Shown here: positions 16,483 to 27,303 of the stretch, in pieces
Numbering within the stretch: the stretch's first letter is position 1
Layout: every line of letters begins with the position of its first letter
Origin: Nioella ostreopsis
GTDB taxonomy: Bacteria; Pseudomonadota; Alphaproteobacteria; Rhodobacterales; Rhodobacteraceae
Direction of reading: 5' to 3'
DNA: 64,000 nt
NCBI RefSeq assembly: GCF_004000255.1
Contig: NZ_RCIQ01000006.1
Location: forward strand, 124,001 to 188,000
Position numbers and translations under genes: made by a program
Notes under the pieces: model-generated
Databases searched by the model: none
What the model was told of the DNA's origin: nothing
Seen by the model: only the letters and a program-made list of their open reading frames with translations

Positions 16483-17355
16483 ATGGTAGACCTGACAAAA
16501 ATCCGCGCCATCGACATCCACACCCATGCCGAGGAACCCTGCGGCTGCCACGCCGATGACGGCTATGACGACCTGCAGGCCACGATGGCGCAGTATTTCC
16601 GCGCGCCCTGGCAACACCCCCCAACCGTGCCGGAAACGGCCCAACACTACCGCGAACAGAACATCGCCGCCGTGATCTTCCCCGTCGATGCGGAACGCGA
16701 AACCGGCTACCGGCGCTACAAGAATGAGGAAGTGGCGGAGCTGGCGGCGGAGAACTCCGACGTGCTGATCCCCTTCGCCTCCATCGACCCGTGGAAGGGC
16801 AAGATGGGCGTGCGCGAGGCCAAGCGCCTGATGCGCGACTTCGGCATCAAGGGCTTCAAGTTTCACCCCACGATGCAGGGCTTCTACCCCAATGACCGCA
16901 TCGCCTACGACCTCTACCGCGCGATCGAGGAGGAAGGCGGCATCGCCCTGTTCCACACCGGCCAGACCGGGGTCGGCAGCGGCATGCCCGGCGGCAACGG
17001 GATGCGCCTGAAATACTCGAACCCGATGTATATGGATGACGTCGCGGTCGATTTCCCCGACCTCAAGATCATCCTCGCGCACCCCTCTTTCCCCTGGCAG
17101 GAGGAGGCGCTCGCCGTCGCGCAGCACAAGCCCAATGTCTATATCGACCTCTCCGGCTGGTCGCCCAAGTATTTCCCCGAGATCCTCGTGAAATACTGCA
17201 ACTCGATCCTTCGAAAGAAGGTGCTCTTCGGCTCCGACTGGCCAATGATCACGCCCGAACGCTGGCTCTCGGATTTCGAGAAGATCGCCATCAAGGACGA
17301 GCTGCGCCCGGATATCATCAAGGGCAATGCCGCCCGGCTTCTGGGGCTCGAATGA
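16483..17355 (+). CDS. Amidohydrolase-2 family, probable aryl beta-ketoacyl-CoA hydrolase
   Basis: A 290-residue TIM-barrel metal hydrolase of the amidohydrolase 2 (ACMSD-like) family. Metal-site motifs are DIHTHAEEPC near residue 11, FKFHPTMQ, the LAHPSFPWQ histidine and the FGSDWPMITPERW aspartate. Homologs in the Agrobacterium hydroxycinnamate cluster act on 4-hydroxyphenyl-beta-ketoacyl-CoA in a CoA-dependent beta-oxidative deacetylation pathway. The operon context here supports the same role, giving a hydroxybenzoate that the adjacent pobA/pca genes could use. Confidence 0.75.
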   Translation: MVDLTKIRAIDIHTHAEEPCGCHADDGYDDLQATMAQYFRAPWQHPPTVPETAQHYREQNIAAVIFPVDAERETGYRRYKNEEVAELAAENSDVLIPFASIDPWKGKMGVREAKRLMRDFGIKGFKFHPTMQGFYPNDRIAYDLYRAIEEEGGIALFHTGQTGVGSGMPGGNGMRLKYSNPMYMDDVAVDFPDLKIILAHPSFPWQEEALAVAQHKPNVYIDLSGWSPKYFPEILVKYCNSILRKKVLFGSDWPMITPERWLSDFEKIAIKDELRPDIIKGNAARLLGLE

Positions 17356-17810
17356 TGGAGGCCCCGCGCCTGACGCCCTTCTGCACCCTTCACGTGCAGC
17401 TTGGCCCCTTGCGCGAGATGGGGCCGGGCCGCGCCGGGCAGCGGCGGATCATTCCGATCACCGGCGGCACGGTCACGGGGCGGATCGCGGGCACGATCCT
17501 GACCCTCGGCGCCGACTGGCAGACGGTCTTTGCCGATGGCGCCGCCGATATCGACACGCGCTACGCGATGGAAACCGATGATGGCGCGCTCATCGAGATC
17601 GTCAACAAGGGCGTTCGCCACGGCCCGCCCGAGGTGATGGCGCGGCTCGCCAAGGGCGAGGCCGTGGACCCCGCCGATTACTATTTCCGCACCACCGCAA
17701 GGCTGGAAAGCGGCGATCCGCGCTACACTTGGGTCAATCACCTGATCCTCGTCGGCCGCGGGGCGCGCGGTGCCGCGGGCGTCGAGATGCATCTTTTCGC
17801 GGTGGAGTAA
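17352..17810 (+). CDS. DUF3237-family protein
   Basis: A 152-residue soluble protein of the DUF3237 family, recognised by the start LTPFCTLHVQLGPLREMGPGRAGQRRIIPITGGTV region and the conserved VNHLILVGRG tail. These small beta-rich proteins recur in aromatic degradation operons, but no activity is established. The ATG overlaps the amidohydrolase stop (ATGATGG), so it is co-translated with the pathway enzymes. A thioesterase-like or ligand-binding role would be a guess. Confidence 0.75.
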   Translation: MMEAPRLTPFCTLHVQLGPLREMGPGRAGQRRIIPITGGTVTGRIAGTILTLGADWQTVFADGAADIDTRYAMETDDGALIEIVNKGVRHGPPEVMARLAKGEAVDPADYYFRTTARLESGDPRYTWVNHLILVGRGARGAAGVEMHLFAVE

Positions 17811-17815
17811 CCCCG

Positions 17816-19384
17816 ATGAAACCCTTCACCGCCCCGCTTGACGATATCCTCTTCACGCTCACCCACGTGGCCGGTGCGGACAGCACGCCAGACTGGGACG
17901 CGGAGATGGCGCGTGAAATCGGCGCCCATTTCGCGGCCTTCGCAGAAGGGGAAATCGCACCCCTCGATGAACCGGGCGACCGGCAGGGCTGCCGGCTGGA
18001 AAACGGCCGGGTGCGGATGCCCGATGGCTTCGGCGCGGTCTACAAGGCCTATGCCGAGCAGGGCTGGCCCGGCCTCACCGCGCCCGAGGACCATGGCGGA
18101 CAGGGCATGGGCGCGCTGATGCTGGCGATCACCTCCGAGATCTTCTCCGGCGCCAACCATTCCCTGCAGATGGTCACCGGCCTTGTGCCCGGCGCGATCC
18201 GCGTGCTGACCCGTTTCGGCACCAATGAGCAGCAGGCGCGCCATATCCCGGGCCTGGCCAGTGGGAACACGCTTGCCACCATGTGCCTGACCGAACCGGG
18301 CGCGGGATCGGACCTCTCCCGTATCCGCTGTCGCGCGGTGCAAGACGGGACCACCTGGCAGATCAGCGGCGAGAAGATCTTCATCTCCGGCGGTGATCAG
18401 GACATGAGCGAGGAGATCCTGCACCTCGTCCTCGCCCGCACCTCGGATAATGGCGTCAAGGGCCTGTCGCTCTTCCTCTGCCCGTCCACGAAGGCCGACG
18501 GCACCCGCAACAGCGTCACCGTGACCCGGATCGAGGAGAAGATGGGCCTTCACGCCTCGCCCACCTGCCAGCTGGCCTTCGATGGCGCTGAAGCGGAGCT
18601 GATCGGGGCCGAAGGGCAGGGTCTTCACGCCATGTTCACCATGATGAACCACGCCCGCGCCGATGTGGCCCTGCAGGGCGTGGCCCATGCCGCGCGCGCC
18701 TATGATGTGGCGAGCCACTACGCCGCTGAACGCCAGCAGGGACGCAAGCCCGATGGCAGCCCCGCGACGCTTGCCGATCACGCCGATGTGCAGCGCATCC
18801 TGACCGAGATCGACACGCGCGCCATGGGTGGCCGCGCGATCTGCCACCTCGCCTTTGTGGCGATGGACCGGGGCGACGCGCCCGATCTCGTGGACTTCCT
18901 GACCCCCGTCGCAAAAGTCGCCTGCACCGAAGCCGGCATGCGTGCGGCGGAACTGGGGATGCAGGTGCTTGGCGGCTATGGTTACCTGTCGGAATACCGG
19001 CTGGAACAGACCTATCGGGACGCTCGCATCACCGCGATCTATGAGGGCGCGAATGGCATTCATGAACGGATGCTCGCCACCCGGCTTCTGACGGGCGCGC
19101 CGGGGGCGGCGTTTGACGCCTTCCTGCAAGGCGAAGATCATGCCGGGTTGCTGCCGCTCTGGCAGCGCGCCCGCGCGTATCTGCAAAAGGCAGCGGATCC
19201 GACGCCCCTTGCGCATGATGTCATGGCGCTGACGATCCACACGCTTCTGGCGGCGCTCTACGCCCGGATCGCGAAGGCTGCGGATCATCACCCCGACCCC
19301 ACGCGGATCAGGCAGCTGGCCGAGGAAGGGATCCGCACCGCCCGCAGCTTTGCCCCGGCACATGCCGCGAGGCTGGGGCTCTGA
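17816..19384 (+). CDS. Acyl-CoA dehydrogenase (DmdC-like subfamily)
   Basis: A 522-residue FAD acyl-CoA dehydrogenase of the long subfamily that includes methylthiopropanoyl-CoA dehydrogenase DmdC. Motifs are TMCLTEPGAGSDLSRIR (FAD/substrate loop), GEKIFISGGD, the C-terminal LGGYGYLSEYRLEQTYRDARI and the catalytic-base region YEGANGIHERM. In this operon it may desaturate the saturated arylpropanoyl-CoA, letting hydrocinnamates enter at the cinnamoyl-CoA level. The ATG at 17816 is 5 bases after the DUF3237 stop. It is the last gene of the operon. Confidence 0.83.
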   Translation: MKPFTAPLDDILFTLTHVAGADSTPDWDAEMAREIGAHFAAFAEGEIAPLDEPGDRQGCRLENGRVRMPDGFGAVYKAYAEQGWPGLTAPEDHGGQGMGALMLAITSEIFSGANHSLQMVTGLVPGAIRVLTRFGTNEQQARHIPGLASGNTLATMCLTEPGAGSDLSRIRCRAVQDGTTWQISGEKIFISGGDQDMSEEILHLVLARTSDNGVKGLSLFLCPSTKADGTRNSVTVTRIEEKMGLHASPTCQLAFDGAEAELIGAEGQGLHAMFTMMNHARADVALQGVAHAARAYDVASHYAAERQQGRKPDGSPATLADHADVQRILTEIDTRAMGGRAICHLAFVAMDRGDAPDLVDFLTPVAKVACTEAGMRAAELGMQVLGGYGYLSEYRLEQTYRDARITAIYEGANGIHERMLATRLLTGAPGAAFDAFLQGEDHAGLLPLWQRARAYLQKAADPTPLAHDVMALTIHTLLAALYARIAKAADHHPDPTRIRQLAEEGIRTARSFAPAHAARLGL

Positions 19385-19386
19385 TC

Positions 19387-19450
19387 CTTTCAGCTTGGGA
19401 AAAATACCTCGGGGGAGTCGCCCTTGGGCGACGGGAGCAGAGCCCCCTTT
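19387..19450. repeat. REP-like palindromic element, copy 1
   Basis: The segment contains AATACCTCGGGGGAGTCG, a hairpin GTCGCCC-TT-GGGCGAC, and GGGAGCAGAGCCCCC. The same arrangement occurs in reverse orientation at 40197-40262, where the inner hairpin is GTCGC-TTC-GCGAC. The stem is preserved while its sequence differs. It lies between the acyl-CoA dehydrogenase and the convergent BKACE gene. Confidence 0.7.
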
Positions 19451-19529
19451 CCCAGAACCGGATCGCGGCCCGTCAGGGCCGCGCGGATCGACGTGCCGAA
19501 GGCACGGCGAAATCGCGGTTACATATGCA

Positions 19530-19562
19530 CGGGGGGTGTATAGGGGGTGTACGGGGGGTGTA
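19530..19562. repeat. Three tandem 11-bp repeats
   Basis: Three adjacent 11-base units of the form YRGGGGGTGTA occupy 19530-19540, 19541-19551 and 19552-19562, the middle one differing at two positions. They are followed by a C-rich stretch that could pair with them. They sit just beyond the 3' end of the BKACE gene. Confidence 0.7.
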
Positions 19563-19582
19563 CGCCCGGCACCCCCCCGTTT

Positions 19583-20422
19583 TCAGGCGTGCTCTAACGG
19601 CAGGCCAAGGATCTCCCGCGCCTGCTGCCAGCTGGCCACCGGACGCTCGTATTTTTCACACAGCTCCACAGCCCGCGCGACCAGTGCCGCGTTGGAGGGG
19701 GCGAGCCTTTCGCGGTCGAGCCGCATGTTGTCTTCGAGCCCCGTGCGCGCGTGACCACCCGCAGCAATCGCCCATTCATTCACCACGATCTGGTTGGGTC
19801 CGATCCCTGCGGCGCACCAGGGCGCGTCTTCTCCGAACAGCCGTTTCACCGTGCGGATGTAGAAGTCGAACACCTCGCGGTCCACCGGCATGGCGTTCTT
19901 CACGCCCATGACGAACTGCACATATGGCGTGCCTTGCAGTTCGCCCCGGTCCTGCATCAGCTTTGCTTGGAAAATATGCGACAGATCAAAGGCTTCTATC
20001 TCGGGCTTCACGTTATACTTTATCATCTCCGAGGCGAGCCATGCCACCAGATCGGGCGGGTTTTCATAGACCCGCGTCGGGAAGTTGTTCGACCCAACCG
20101 ACAGCGACGCCATGTCGGGCGCCAGTGGCAGCATTCCACCCCGCGCCTGTCCCGCGCCCGAGCGACCACCGGTCGACAGTTGCACGATCATGCCGGGGCA
20201 ATGCTTTTGCAGCCCCTCCATCAGGCGGCCGAATTTCTCCGGGTCGCTGGTGGGCGTCCCGTCATCGTTGCGCACATGGCAATGGGCAATGGACGCGCCC
20301 GCCTCGAACGCCTCCTGCGTGCTCTCGATCTGTTCCTCGACCGTGATCGGCACCGCAGGATTGTTGGCCTTGGTGGGGACCGATCCGGTGATCGCCACGC
20401 AAATGATGCAAGGGTTATTCAT
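19583..20422 (-). CDS. BKACE-family beta-keto acid cleavage enzyme (DUF849)
   Basis: A 279-residue TIM-barrel zinc enzyme of the 3-keto-5-aminohexanoate cleavage family. The zinc-binding motif IAHCHVRNDDG is near residue 46, with STGGRSG and a GIGPNQIVVNEWAIAAGGHARTGLEDN region further on. Family members transfer the acetyl end of a beta-keto acid to acetyl-CoA. At the end of a pca operon that lacks pcaI, pcaJ and pcaF, the likely reaction is beta-ketoadipate plus acetyl-CoA to succinyl-CoA plus acetoacetate. The start is placed at MNNPCIICVA (20422), the usual family N-terminus. Confidence 0.82.
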   Translation of the reverse strand: MNNPCIICVAITGSVPTKANNPAVPITVEEQIESTQEAFEAGASIAHCHVRNDDGTPTSDPEKFGRLMEGLQKHCPGMIVQLSTGGRSGAGQARGGMLPLAPDMASLSVGSNNFPTRVYENPPDLVAWLASEMIKYNVKPEIEAFDLSHIFQAKLMQDRGELQGTPYVQFVMGVKNAMPVDREVFDFYIRTVKRLFGEDAPWCAAGIGPNQIVVNEWAIAAGGHARTGLEDNMRLDRERLAPSNAALVARAVELCEKYERPVASWQQAREILGLPLEHA

Positions 20423-20476
20423 GTCGCGATTCCCGATAGCTTGGCCCGGCGATCCTGCCGCCGGGCCGGTCATTCG

Positions 20477-21096
20477 TCAAATGTCGAAGAAGACGGTTTC
20501 TTCCTCGCCCTGCAGCCTGATGTCGAACCGATAGACCGTTTGCCCGTCGCGTTCCGTTCGCTTGGCGATGAGCGTCGCGCGGCGGCGTTCCCATTCGATC
20601 AGGTTCAGCACCGGGTCGGCGGCATTGGCTTCGGCCTCGTCCTCGAAATAGAGCCGCGTATTCAGCCCGATATTGATGCCGCGCGCCACGATCCACAGGT
20701 TGATATGCGGGGCTTGCGGGCCGATATTGCGACCGGGCGTGGATCCCGGCTTGACCGTGTCGAACCCCCATTCGCCGGTGGCGAAATCGGTGATCACGCG
20801 ACCCCAACCGCGAAAGCCGTCTTCCACCTCGCCGCCGCCTTCGGGATGCGCGTAGATGCCATCCGCGTTGGCCTGCCACGCCTCCAGCAGCACATCCTTG
20901 ACCGGGCTGCCGGTGCCGTCGATCACGATGCCCTCGACGCGGATACGCTCGCCCCTGGCATTGGGTCCGGCGATGTCCCAGCCCAGTTCCTGTCGGTAGA
21001 TGTCAAAGCCCGCCGCGCCGGGGGCAAGTCCGATATGGACGTAAGGTCCGGCGGTCTGAGAGGCGGTTTCCTTCAGGTAATCGAGAGATTGGGTCA

Positions 21097-21097
<1 letters not shown>
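20477..21097 (-). CDS. pcaG: Protocatechuate 3,4-dioxygenase alpha subunit
   Basis: A 206-residue alpha subunit of the intradiol dioxygenase that converts protocatechuate to 3-carboxy-cis,cis-muconate. It begins with LKETASQTAGPYVHIGLAPG, typical of PcaG, and has the shared fold segment LLEAWQANADGIY and PHINLWIVARGIN. As expected for an alpha chain it lacks the full set of iron ligands present in PcaH. The start overlaps the pcaH stop by one base (TGATG). Confidence 0.93.
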
Positions 21098-21840
<743 letters not shown>

Positions 21841-21872
21841 TCAAGGCTGGGAAATATCGCGCGTTTCCCGGA

Positions 21873-22250
21873 TTACTCTTTTTCCATCTCGTCATAGGTC
21901 TGCTTGGCCAGTTTCAGCGCGTGATTGGCACGCGGGACACCGGCATAGATGGCGACGTGCTGGAAGGCTTCCAGCACATCCTGTTTGCTGGCCCCGGTGC
22001 GCGCGGTGGCGCGGATATGCATGGGGATTTCCTCGAAATTCCCAAGGGCGGCCAGCAGGGCAAGGGTCAGCATAGACCGTTCCCGGTCGCTGATCCCGTC
22101 GGAGGCCCAGACCGTGCCCCAGGCCCCTTCGGTGATCAGGGTCTGGAAGGGGGTGTCGAAATCGGTCTTGGCAGCCTCGGCCCGGTCCACATGGGCGTCG
22201 CCCAGGATCTTGCGGCGCACGGTCATGCCGGTCTCAAAACGGTCAGACAT
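21873..22250 (-). CDS. pcaC: 4-Carboxymuconolactone decarboxylase
   Basis: A 125-residue AhpD-like helical protein that decarboxylates 4-carboxymuconolactone to beta-ketoadipate enol-lactone. Conserved parts are RRKILGDAHVDRA, WGTVWASDGISDRERSMLTLALLAALG and EIPMHIRATARTGAS. The start at 22250 is chosen because AAGGAG (22258-22263 on the minus strand) is 7 bases upstream; an ATG at 22256 is too close to it. It overlaps the end of pcaD. Confidence 0.92.
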   Translation of the reverse strand: MSDRFETGMTVRRKILGDAHVDRAEAAKTDFDTPFQTLITEGAWGTVWASDGISDRERSMLTLALLAALGNFEEIPMHIRATARTGASKQDVLEAFQHVAIYAGVPRANHALKLAKQTYDEMEKE

Positions 22251-23030
22251 GGGCATGCTCCTTCAGGAAATCGGTCAGCAGGGCGGCATAGGTGGCGGGG
22301 TCCTCGACGCAAGGAAGATGTCCCGCGCCCTCGATCACGGTAAAGCGGCTGCCCGCGATCATCCCGGCGGTGCCCTGCACCAGATCGGGCGGGCTGGCCC
22401 CGTCTTCGCTTCCCGCGATGGCCAGCGTGGGCAGGGTCAGGGCCTTTGTGCTCTCTGTCAGGTCTGCCCCCGCGATGGCGTGGCAGCAGCCGACATAGCC
22501 CTCCAACGGCGTGCGCGTCAGCATATTACGCCAGGCGATCAGCTCCGGTCGGGCGAGGAAGGCGGGGGAAAACCAGCGTTCCATCACCGCATCGGCCAAC
22601 GCCTCGATCCCGCCCGCGCGGATCGCGTCGATACGGGTCTGCCACATCGCAGCGTCCCCCATCTTGGCGGCGGTATTGGACAGGACCAGCGCGCGAATGA
22701 GGTCTGGCCTGCGCGCGGCCAGCACCTGACCGATCATGCCGCCGATGGAAAGACCCACGAAGACGCAGGCGCTCACACCCAACCCATCCAGCAGCGCCTC
22801 GGCGTCGTCGATCAGATCCGCCATCGCGTAAGGGGCATGGGGGCAGTCCGACAGCCCATGCCCGCGCTTGTCAAAGCGGATGATCCGCAGGCCAGAGGGC
22901 AGAAGCGGCAGGATCTGGTCCCACAGCCGCATATCGGTGCCGAGCGAATTGGCGAAGACCACCGGCACTCCCGCCGGGTCGCCATCCTCGCGCCAGTTCA
23001 GCTTGACGCCATTTGCTTCCAGGACGTGCA

Positions 23031-23031
<1 letters not shown>
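22243..23031 (-). CDS. pcaD: 3-Oxoadipate enol-lactonase
   Basis: A 262-residue alpha/beta hydrolase that hydrolyses beta-ketoadipate enol-lactone. The nucleophile serine lies in the elbow GLSIGGMIG, the acid in AGSEDGASPP, and the histidine in GAGHLPCVEDP near the C-terminus. The N-terminal VVFANSLGTDMRLWD motif contains the oxyanion hole. The ATG shares one base with the pobA stop. Confidence 0.92.
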
Positions 23032-24221
<1,190 letters not shown>

Positions 24222-24244
24222 CTAGACCTGTTGGATTGGATTTA

Positions 24245-24260
24245 GCATAACTGTTTATGC
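24245..24260. promoter_or_regulatory. Probable PcaQ binding site
   Basis: GCATAACTGTTTATGC is a perfect 6-bp dyad with a 4-base centre in the pobA-pcaQ intergenic region. It contains the ATAA-N4-TTAT pattern expected of a LysR-type site, similar in form to PcaQ sites described in rhizobia. It lies 45 bases from the pobA start. Confidence 0.65.
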
Positions 24261-24296
24261 GTGAATAATGACATGTTGGGCGATATGCTTTCCCAA

Positions 24297-25232
24297 ATGG
24301 ATAACAAAGCGATCCGCAGCCGCATCAAGCTGCGCCATATCCAGTGCTTTACCGAGACCGTGCGGCAGGGCAGTCTGAAACGCGCTGCGGAACGGTTGAA
24401 CCTGACGCAGCCCGCCATTTCCAAGACCCTGAAAGAGCTGGAGCAGATCCTCGGCAAAACCCTGCTTCTGCGCAGCCGTGCCGGGGTCAGCCTGACCGAT
24501 GCGGGGCAGGTCTTCGCCCATTTCGCGGATATGAGCCTGTCGGCGCTCGATCACGGGCTCGATGGCATTGCGCAGCTCGATGCCACCGGCAAGCGGGCCC
24601 AGATCAGCATCGGCGCGCTGCCCTCGGTCGCCGCCGCGCTGCTGCCTCGCGCGGTGGTGGAGTTCGAGCGGCTGTCGCCCTCGTCCTCGCTGCGCGTTCT
24701 GGACGGGCCGATTGCCTATCTGGTGGACCAGCTGCGCAGCGGTGCGGTCAGCATGGTGATCGGTCGGCTTGGCGATCCGTCGATCATGCAGAACCTCAGC
24801 TTCACGCAGCTTTATCAGGAAGAGGTGGATTTCGTGGTGCGCCCCGGTCACCCGCTGCTCGACGCCCCCCGGCTGGAGGATATCGTCGATTGGCCGGTCA
24901 TCTACCCGCCCGCTGCCGCCGCGATCCGGCCGCTGGTGGAACGGTTCCTGATCGGCCATGGCATCGGCGCGCTGCCCAAGGCGCTGGAAACGGTTTCGGG
25001 GGCCTTTGGCCGGGTCTACACCCGCGAAAGCGATGCGGTCTGGATCATCTCTCGCGGGGTGGTCTGGAACGAACTGGCGGAGGGTCGGCTAGTGCGGCTG
25101 CCGTTTGATACCGGGCTGACGCGGGGGCCGGTCGGGCTGCTGCGCCGCGAGGATGCGGATCCGGGGGCCGAGGAGGGGCTGTTCGTGACCGCCCTGACGC
25201 GGGCGATCACCCAGATGGGGCTGGCAGGCTGA
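24297..25232 (+). CDS. pcaQ: LysR-family activator PcaQ
   Basis: A LysR-type regulator of about 311 residues. The winged-helix domain begins at IKLRHIQCFTETVRQGSLKRAAERL and includes TQPAISKTLKELEQ. The C-terminal co-inducer domain is of normal length. Divergence from pobA-pcaDCHG and resemblance to PcaQ indicate activation of that operon, usually in response to protocatechuate-branch intermediates. In-frame starts exist at GTG 24261, ATG 24273 and ATG 24297. The last is preferred because it leaves the usual short leader before the helix-turn-helix and lies clear of the operator. Confidence 0.87.
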   Translation: MDNKAIRSRIKLRHIQCFTETVRQGSLKRAAERLNLTQPAISKTLKELEQILGKTLLLRSRAGVSLTDAGQVFAHFADMSLSALDHGLDGIAQLDATGKRAQISIGALPSVAAALLPRAVVEFERLSPSSSLRVLDGPIAYLVDQLRSGAVSMVIGRLGDPSIMQNLSFTQLYQEEVDFVVRPGHPLLDAPRLEDIVDWPVIYPPAAAAIRPLVERFLIGHGIGALPKALETVSGAFGRVYTRESDAVWIISRGVVWNELAEGRLVRLPFDTGLTRGPVGLLRREDADPGAEEGLFVTALTRAITQMGLAG

Positions 25233-25340
25233 TCTTCCTGCGCGGCTCTGTGATGCGGGCCGAGCTGGCGAAACAGGGCTGACAGGGGCGCGGGGGAGGC
25301 GCTAGTCTCGGCCTATCAGGCAGGCAGGCGAACCGGACCC

Positions 25341-26210
25341 ATGGCGATCTACAATCTCGGCTCGATCAATATCGACCACTCTTACCGGATGGACCATCTT
25401 CCCGCCCCCGGCGAAACCATTGCGGCGCGGACGCTCCAGACCGGGCTCGGCGGCAAGGGGGCAAACCAGTCCATCGCCATCGCCCGTGCGGGCGGGGCCG
25501 TGCGCCATATCGGGGCCATCGGGCCGGAAGGGCAGTGGACGGTGGACCGGCTGGCGGCGGACGGGGTGGATGTGAGCCATGTGGCGCGGGGCGAGGTGCC
25601 GACGGGCCATGCCATCATCGCGGTCGATGACGCGGCGGAGAATGCCATTATCCTCTTTCCCGGTGCGAACCGGCAGGTAACAGAGGATCAGGTGGAAACG
25701 GCGCTTGGCAGCGCTCAGCCCGGCGACTGGCTGCTTTTGCAGAACGAAACAAGCGCGGGGGTCGAGGCCGCCCGGCTGGCGCGGGGCAGGGGGCTGAGGG
25801 TCTGCTATTGCGCCGCCCCCTTCGATCCGGAGGCGGTACGTGACATCCTGCCCTTCACAGACCTTCTATCCGTCAATGAGGTGGAGGAGGCGCAGCTTCG
25901 TGCCGCCCTGCCGCAAGGCGCGCTCGACGGGATCGACCTGCTGGTGACCTATGGCAGCCGGGGCGCGGCCTATATCACGGGCGCGGCGGCAACGCGGGTC
26001 GATGCCTTCAAGGTCGCCCCCGTCGACACCACCGGCGCGGGCGATACCTTTTTGGGCTATGCGCTGTCGGGGATTGATGCGGGCCAGCCGCTGGATCAGG
26101 CCCTGACCCGTGCGTCGGCGGCAGCGGCCATTCAGGTCACCCGCCCCGGCGCGGCAGAGGCGATTCCCATGGGCGGTGAGGTGGATACGTTCCTGTCGGA
26201 GCGCGGCTAG
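25341..26210 (+). CDS. PfkB-family sugar kinase, ribokinase-like
   Basis: A 289-residue PfkB carbohydrate kinase. The substrate-side signature GLGGKGANQSIAIARAGG is near residue 35, and the ATP/anion-hole signature PVDTTGAGDTFLGY with the catalytic aspartate is near residue 237. It best matches ribokinases, but nucleoside kinases share these motifs and no pentose uptake genes are adjacent. Its stop overlaps that of the convergent AraC gene (CTAG). Confidence 0.8.
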   Translation: MAIYNLGSINIDHSYRMDHLPAPGETIAARTLQTGLGGKGANQSIAIARAGGAVRHIGAIGPEGQWTVDRLAADGVDVSHVARGEVPTGHAIIAVDDAAENAIILFPGANRQVTEDQVETALGSAQPGDWLLLQNETSAGVEAARLARGRGLRVCYCAAPFDPEAVRDILPFTDLLSVNEVEEAQLRAALPQGALDGIDLLVTYGSRGAAYITGAAATRVDAFKVAPVDTTGAGDTFLGYALSGIDAGQPLDQALTRASAAAAIQVTRPGAAEAIPMGGEVDTFLSERG

Positions 26211-27205
26211 GGACGGGGCTGGTCCCGCGCCTCTCGCGGGGTCATGCCGGTCCAGCCGCGAAAGGCGCGGTAGAAGGAATTGGGGTCGCGGAAGGCCAGC
26301 AGGTACGAGATTTCCTCGATGCTGACATCCTCACGACGCAGGTAATGCAGGGAGAGTTCCGTGCGCGTGGCGTTCAGGATTGTCTGAAAGCTGGTGCCTT
26401 CCGTGCTCAGCCGCCGGTGCAGGCTGCGGGTGGACAGGCCCAGATGACTGCCGACCGCATCCGCCGTGGCGTGACCTGCCGGCAGCATCTCGATCAGCGC
26501 CGCCCGCACCCGGTCCGCGCAGGCCTGCCGCGCACCAAGCGCATTGAGGTCCCGGCGCAGCCGCGGTTCGAACATCTGCCACAGCTCGTCATCATGGCTG
26601 ATGAGCGGCCGGGTTGCATCCCGCGGGGCAAGGCGCAGGCCCGAGCCATGCCCGTACTGCACCGGGGTGCCAAGATAGCTGTCCAGTCGCGCCCGGTCGC
26701 CGTCATAGGCGGGCAGGTCCACCCGGTCGGGCACCACCTGTTCGCCGGTCAGGTTGCGCAGCATGTTTACCAGGAAAACAAGCTCGAAGGCCGCAAGGCT
26801 GTCGGGCAGGGGATCATGGGGCGACAGCGAGGCAAAGCGCAGGGACAGCCCGTCGAGGTCGCTTTGAAGGCTCAACCGGAACGGCCCCGCCAGCGGTTTG
26901 AACAGTGACAGCCGCTGAAAGCCGATCTCAACGGTCGGGCTACAGGAAAAGGCGAAGAGGGCGGGGACGAACTGGCCCCTGGCAGAGATCATTGCAAGGT
27001 CGAACGCCATCTCCGCGCTGCCATGTTCCGCCTCTGCCGCCCGCCACAGGGCAAAGACCTGCGCAGCCGTCGCGCCGCGCCCCTCGTTGGCGAAGAAGTC
27101 GGCCGGCAGACCGGCGCGCGCCAGCACCCTTTCGGAGGGCAGTTTCAGCCCGAGGCAAAGGCGCTCCATATGCTTGGCAATGGGGAAACACTCGGGGGTG
27201 GACAT
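26207..27205 (-). CDS. AraC-family regulator
   Basis: A 332-residue regulator with an N-terminal Arabinose_bd-type (AraC/OruR) ligand domain and a C-terminal double helix-turn-helix: HLGLSTRSLHRRLSTEGTSFQTIL, then ISYLLAFRDPNSFYRAFRGWTGMTPREARD. Members of this group often control fatty acid, amino acid or aromatic catabolism, but no target can be assigned here. The ATG at 27205 (MSTPECFPIA) is preferred; a frame opening at 27265 would extend through repeated binding-site-like sequence. Confidence 0.85.
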   Translation of the reverse strand: MSTPECFPIAKHMERLCLGLKLPSERVLARAGLPADFFANEGRGATAAQVFALWRAAEAEHGSAEMAFDLAMISARGQFVPALFAFSCSPTVEIGFQRLSLFKPLAGPFRLSLQSDLDGLSLRFASLSPHDPLPDSLAAFELVFLVNMLRNLTGEQVVPDRVDLPAYDGDRARLDSYLGTPVQYGHGSGLRLAPRDATRPLISHDDELWQMFEPRLRRDLNALGARQACADRVRAALIEMLPAGHATADAVGSHLGLSTRSLHRRLSTEGTSFQTILNATRTELSLHYLRREDVSIEEISYLLAFRDPNSFYRAFRGWTGMTPREARDQPRP

Positions 27206-27216
27206 GGGCGGCTCCG

Positions 27217-27301
27217 GGATTGGCAGGGCCAATATAGGGGCGCAGGCCGACAAGGACACTTGCAAATCCTGCCAATCCGGTTGCGAACCCTGCCAGTGGC
27301 G
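27217..27301. promoter_or_regulatory. Three half-sites upstream of the AraC gene
   Basis: Two directly adjacent 21-base units occupy 27260-27280 and 27281-27301. Each starts TTGC.AA.CCTGCCA, giving the one-turn-pair spacing typical of AraC-family direct repeats. A third copy in inverted orientation, GGATTGGCAGG, lies at 27217-27227. They fill the promoter region of the AraC gene, which suggests autoregulation. Confidence 0.6.
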
Positions 27302-27303
27302 TG

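Noticed and set aside
14569-17127. An 852-codon open frame on the minus strand
   Set aside because: It lies opposite the feruloyl-CoA synthase and amidohydrolase genes and has no recognisable motif; such long antisense frames are common in GC-rich DNA.
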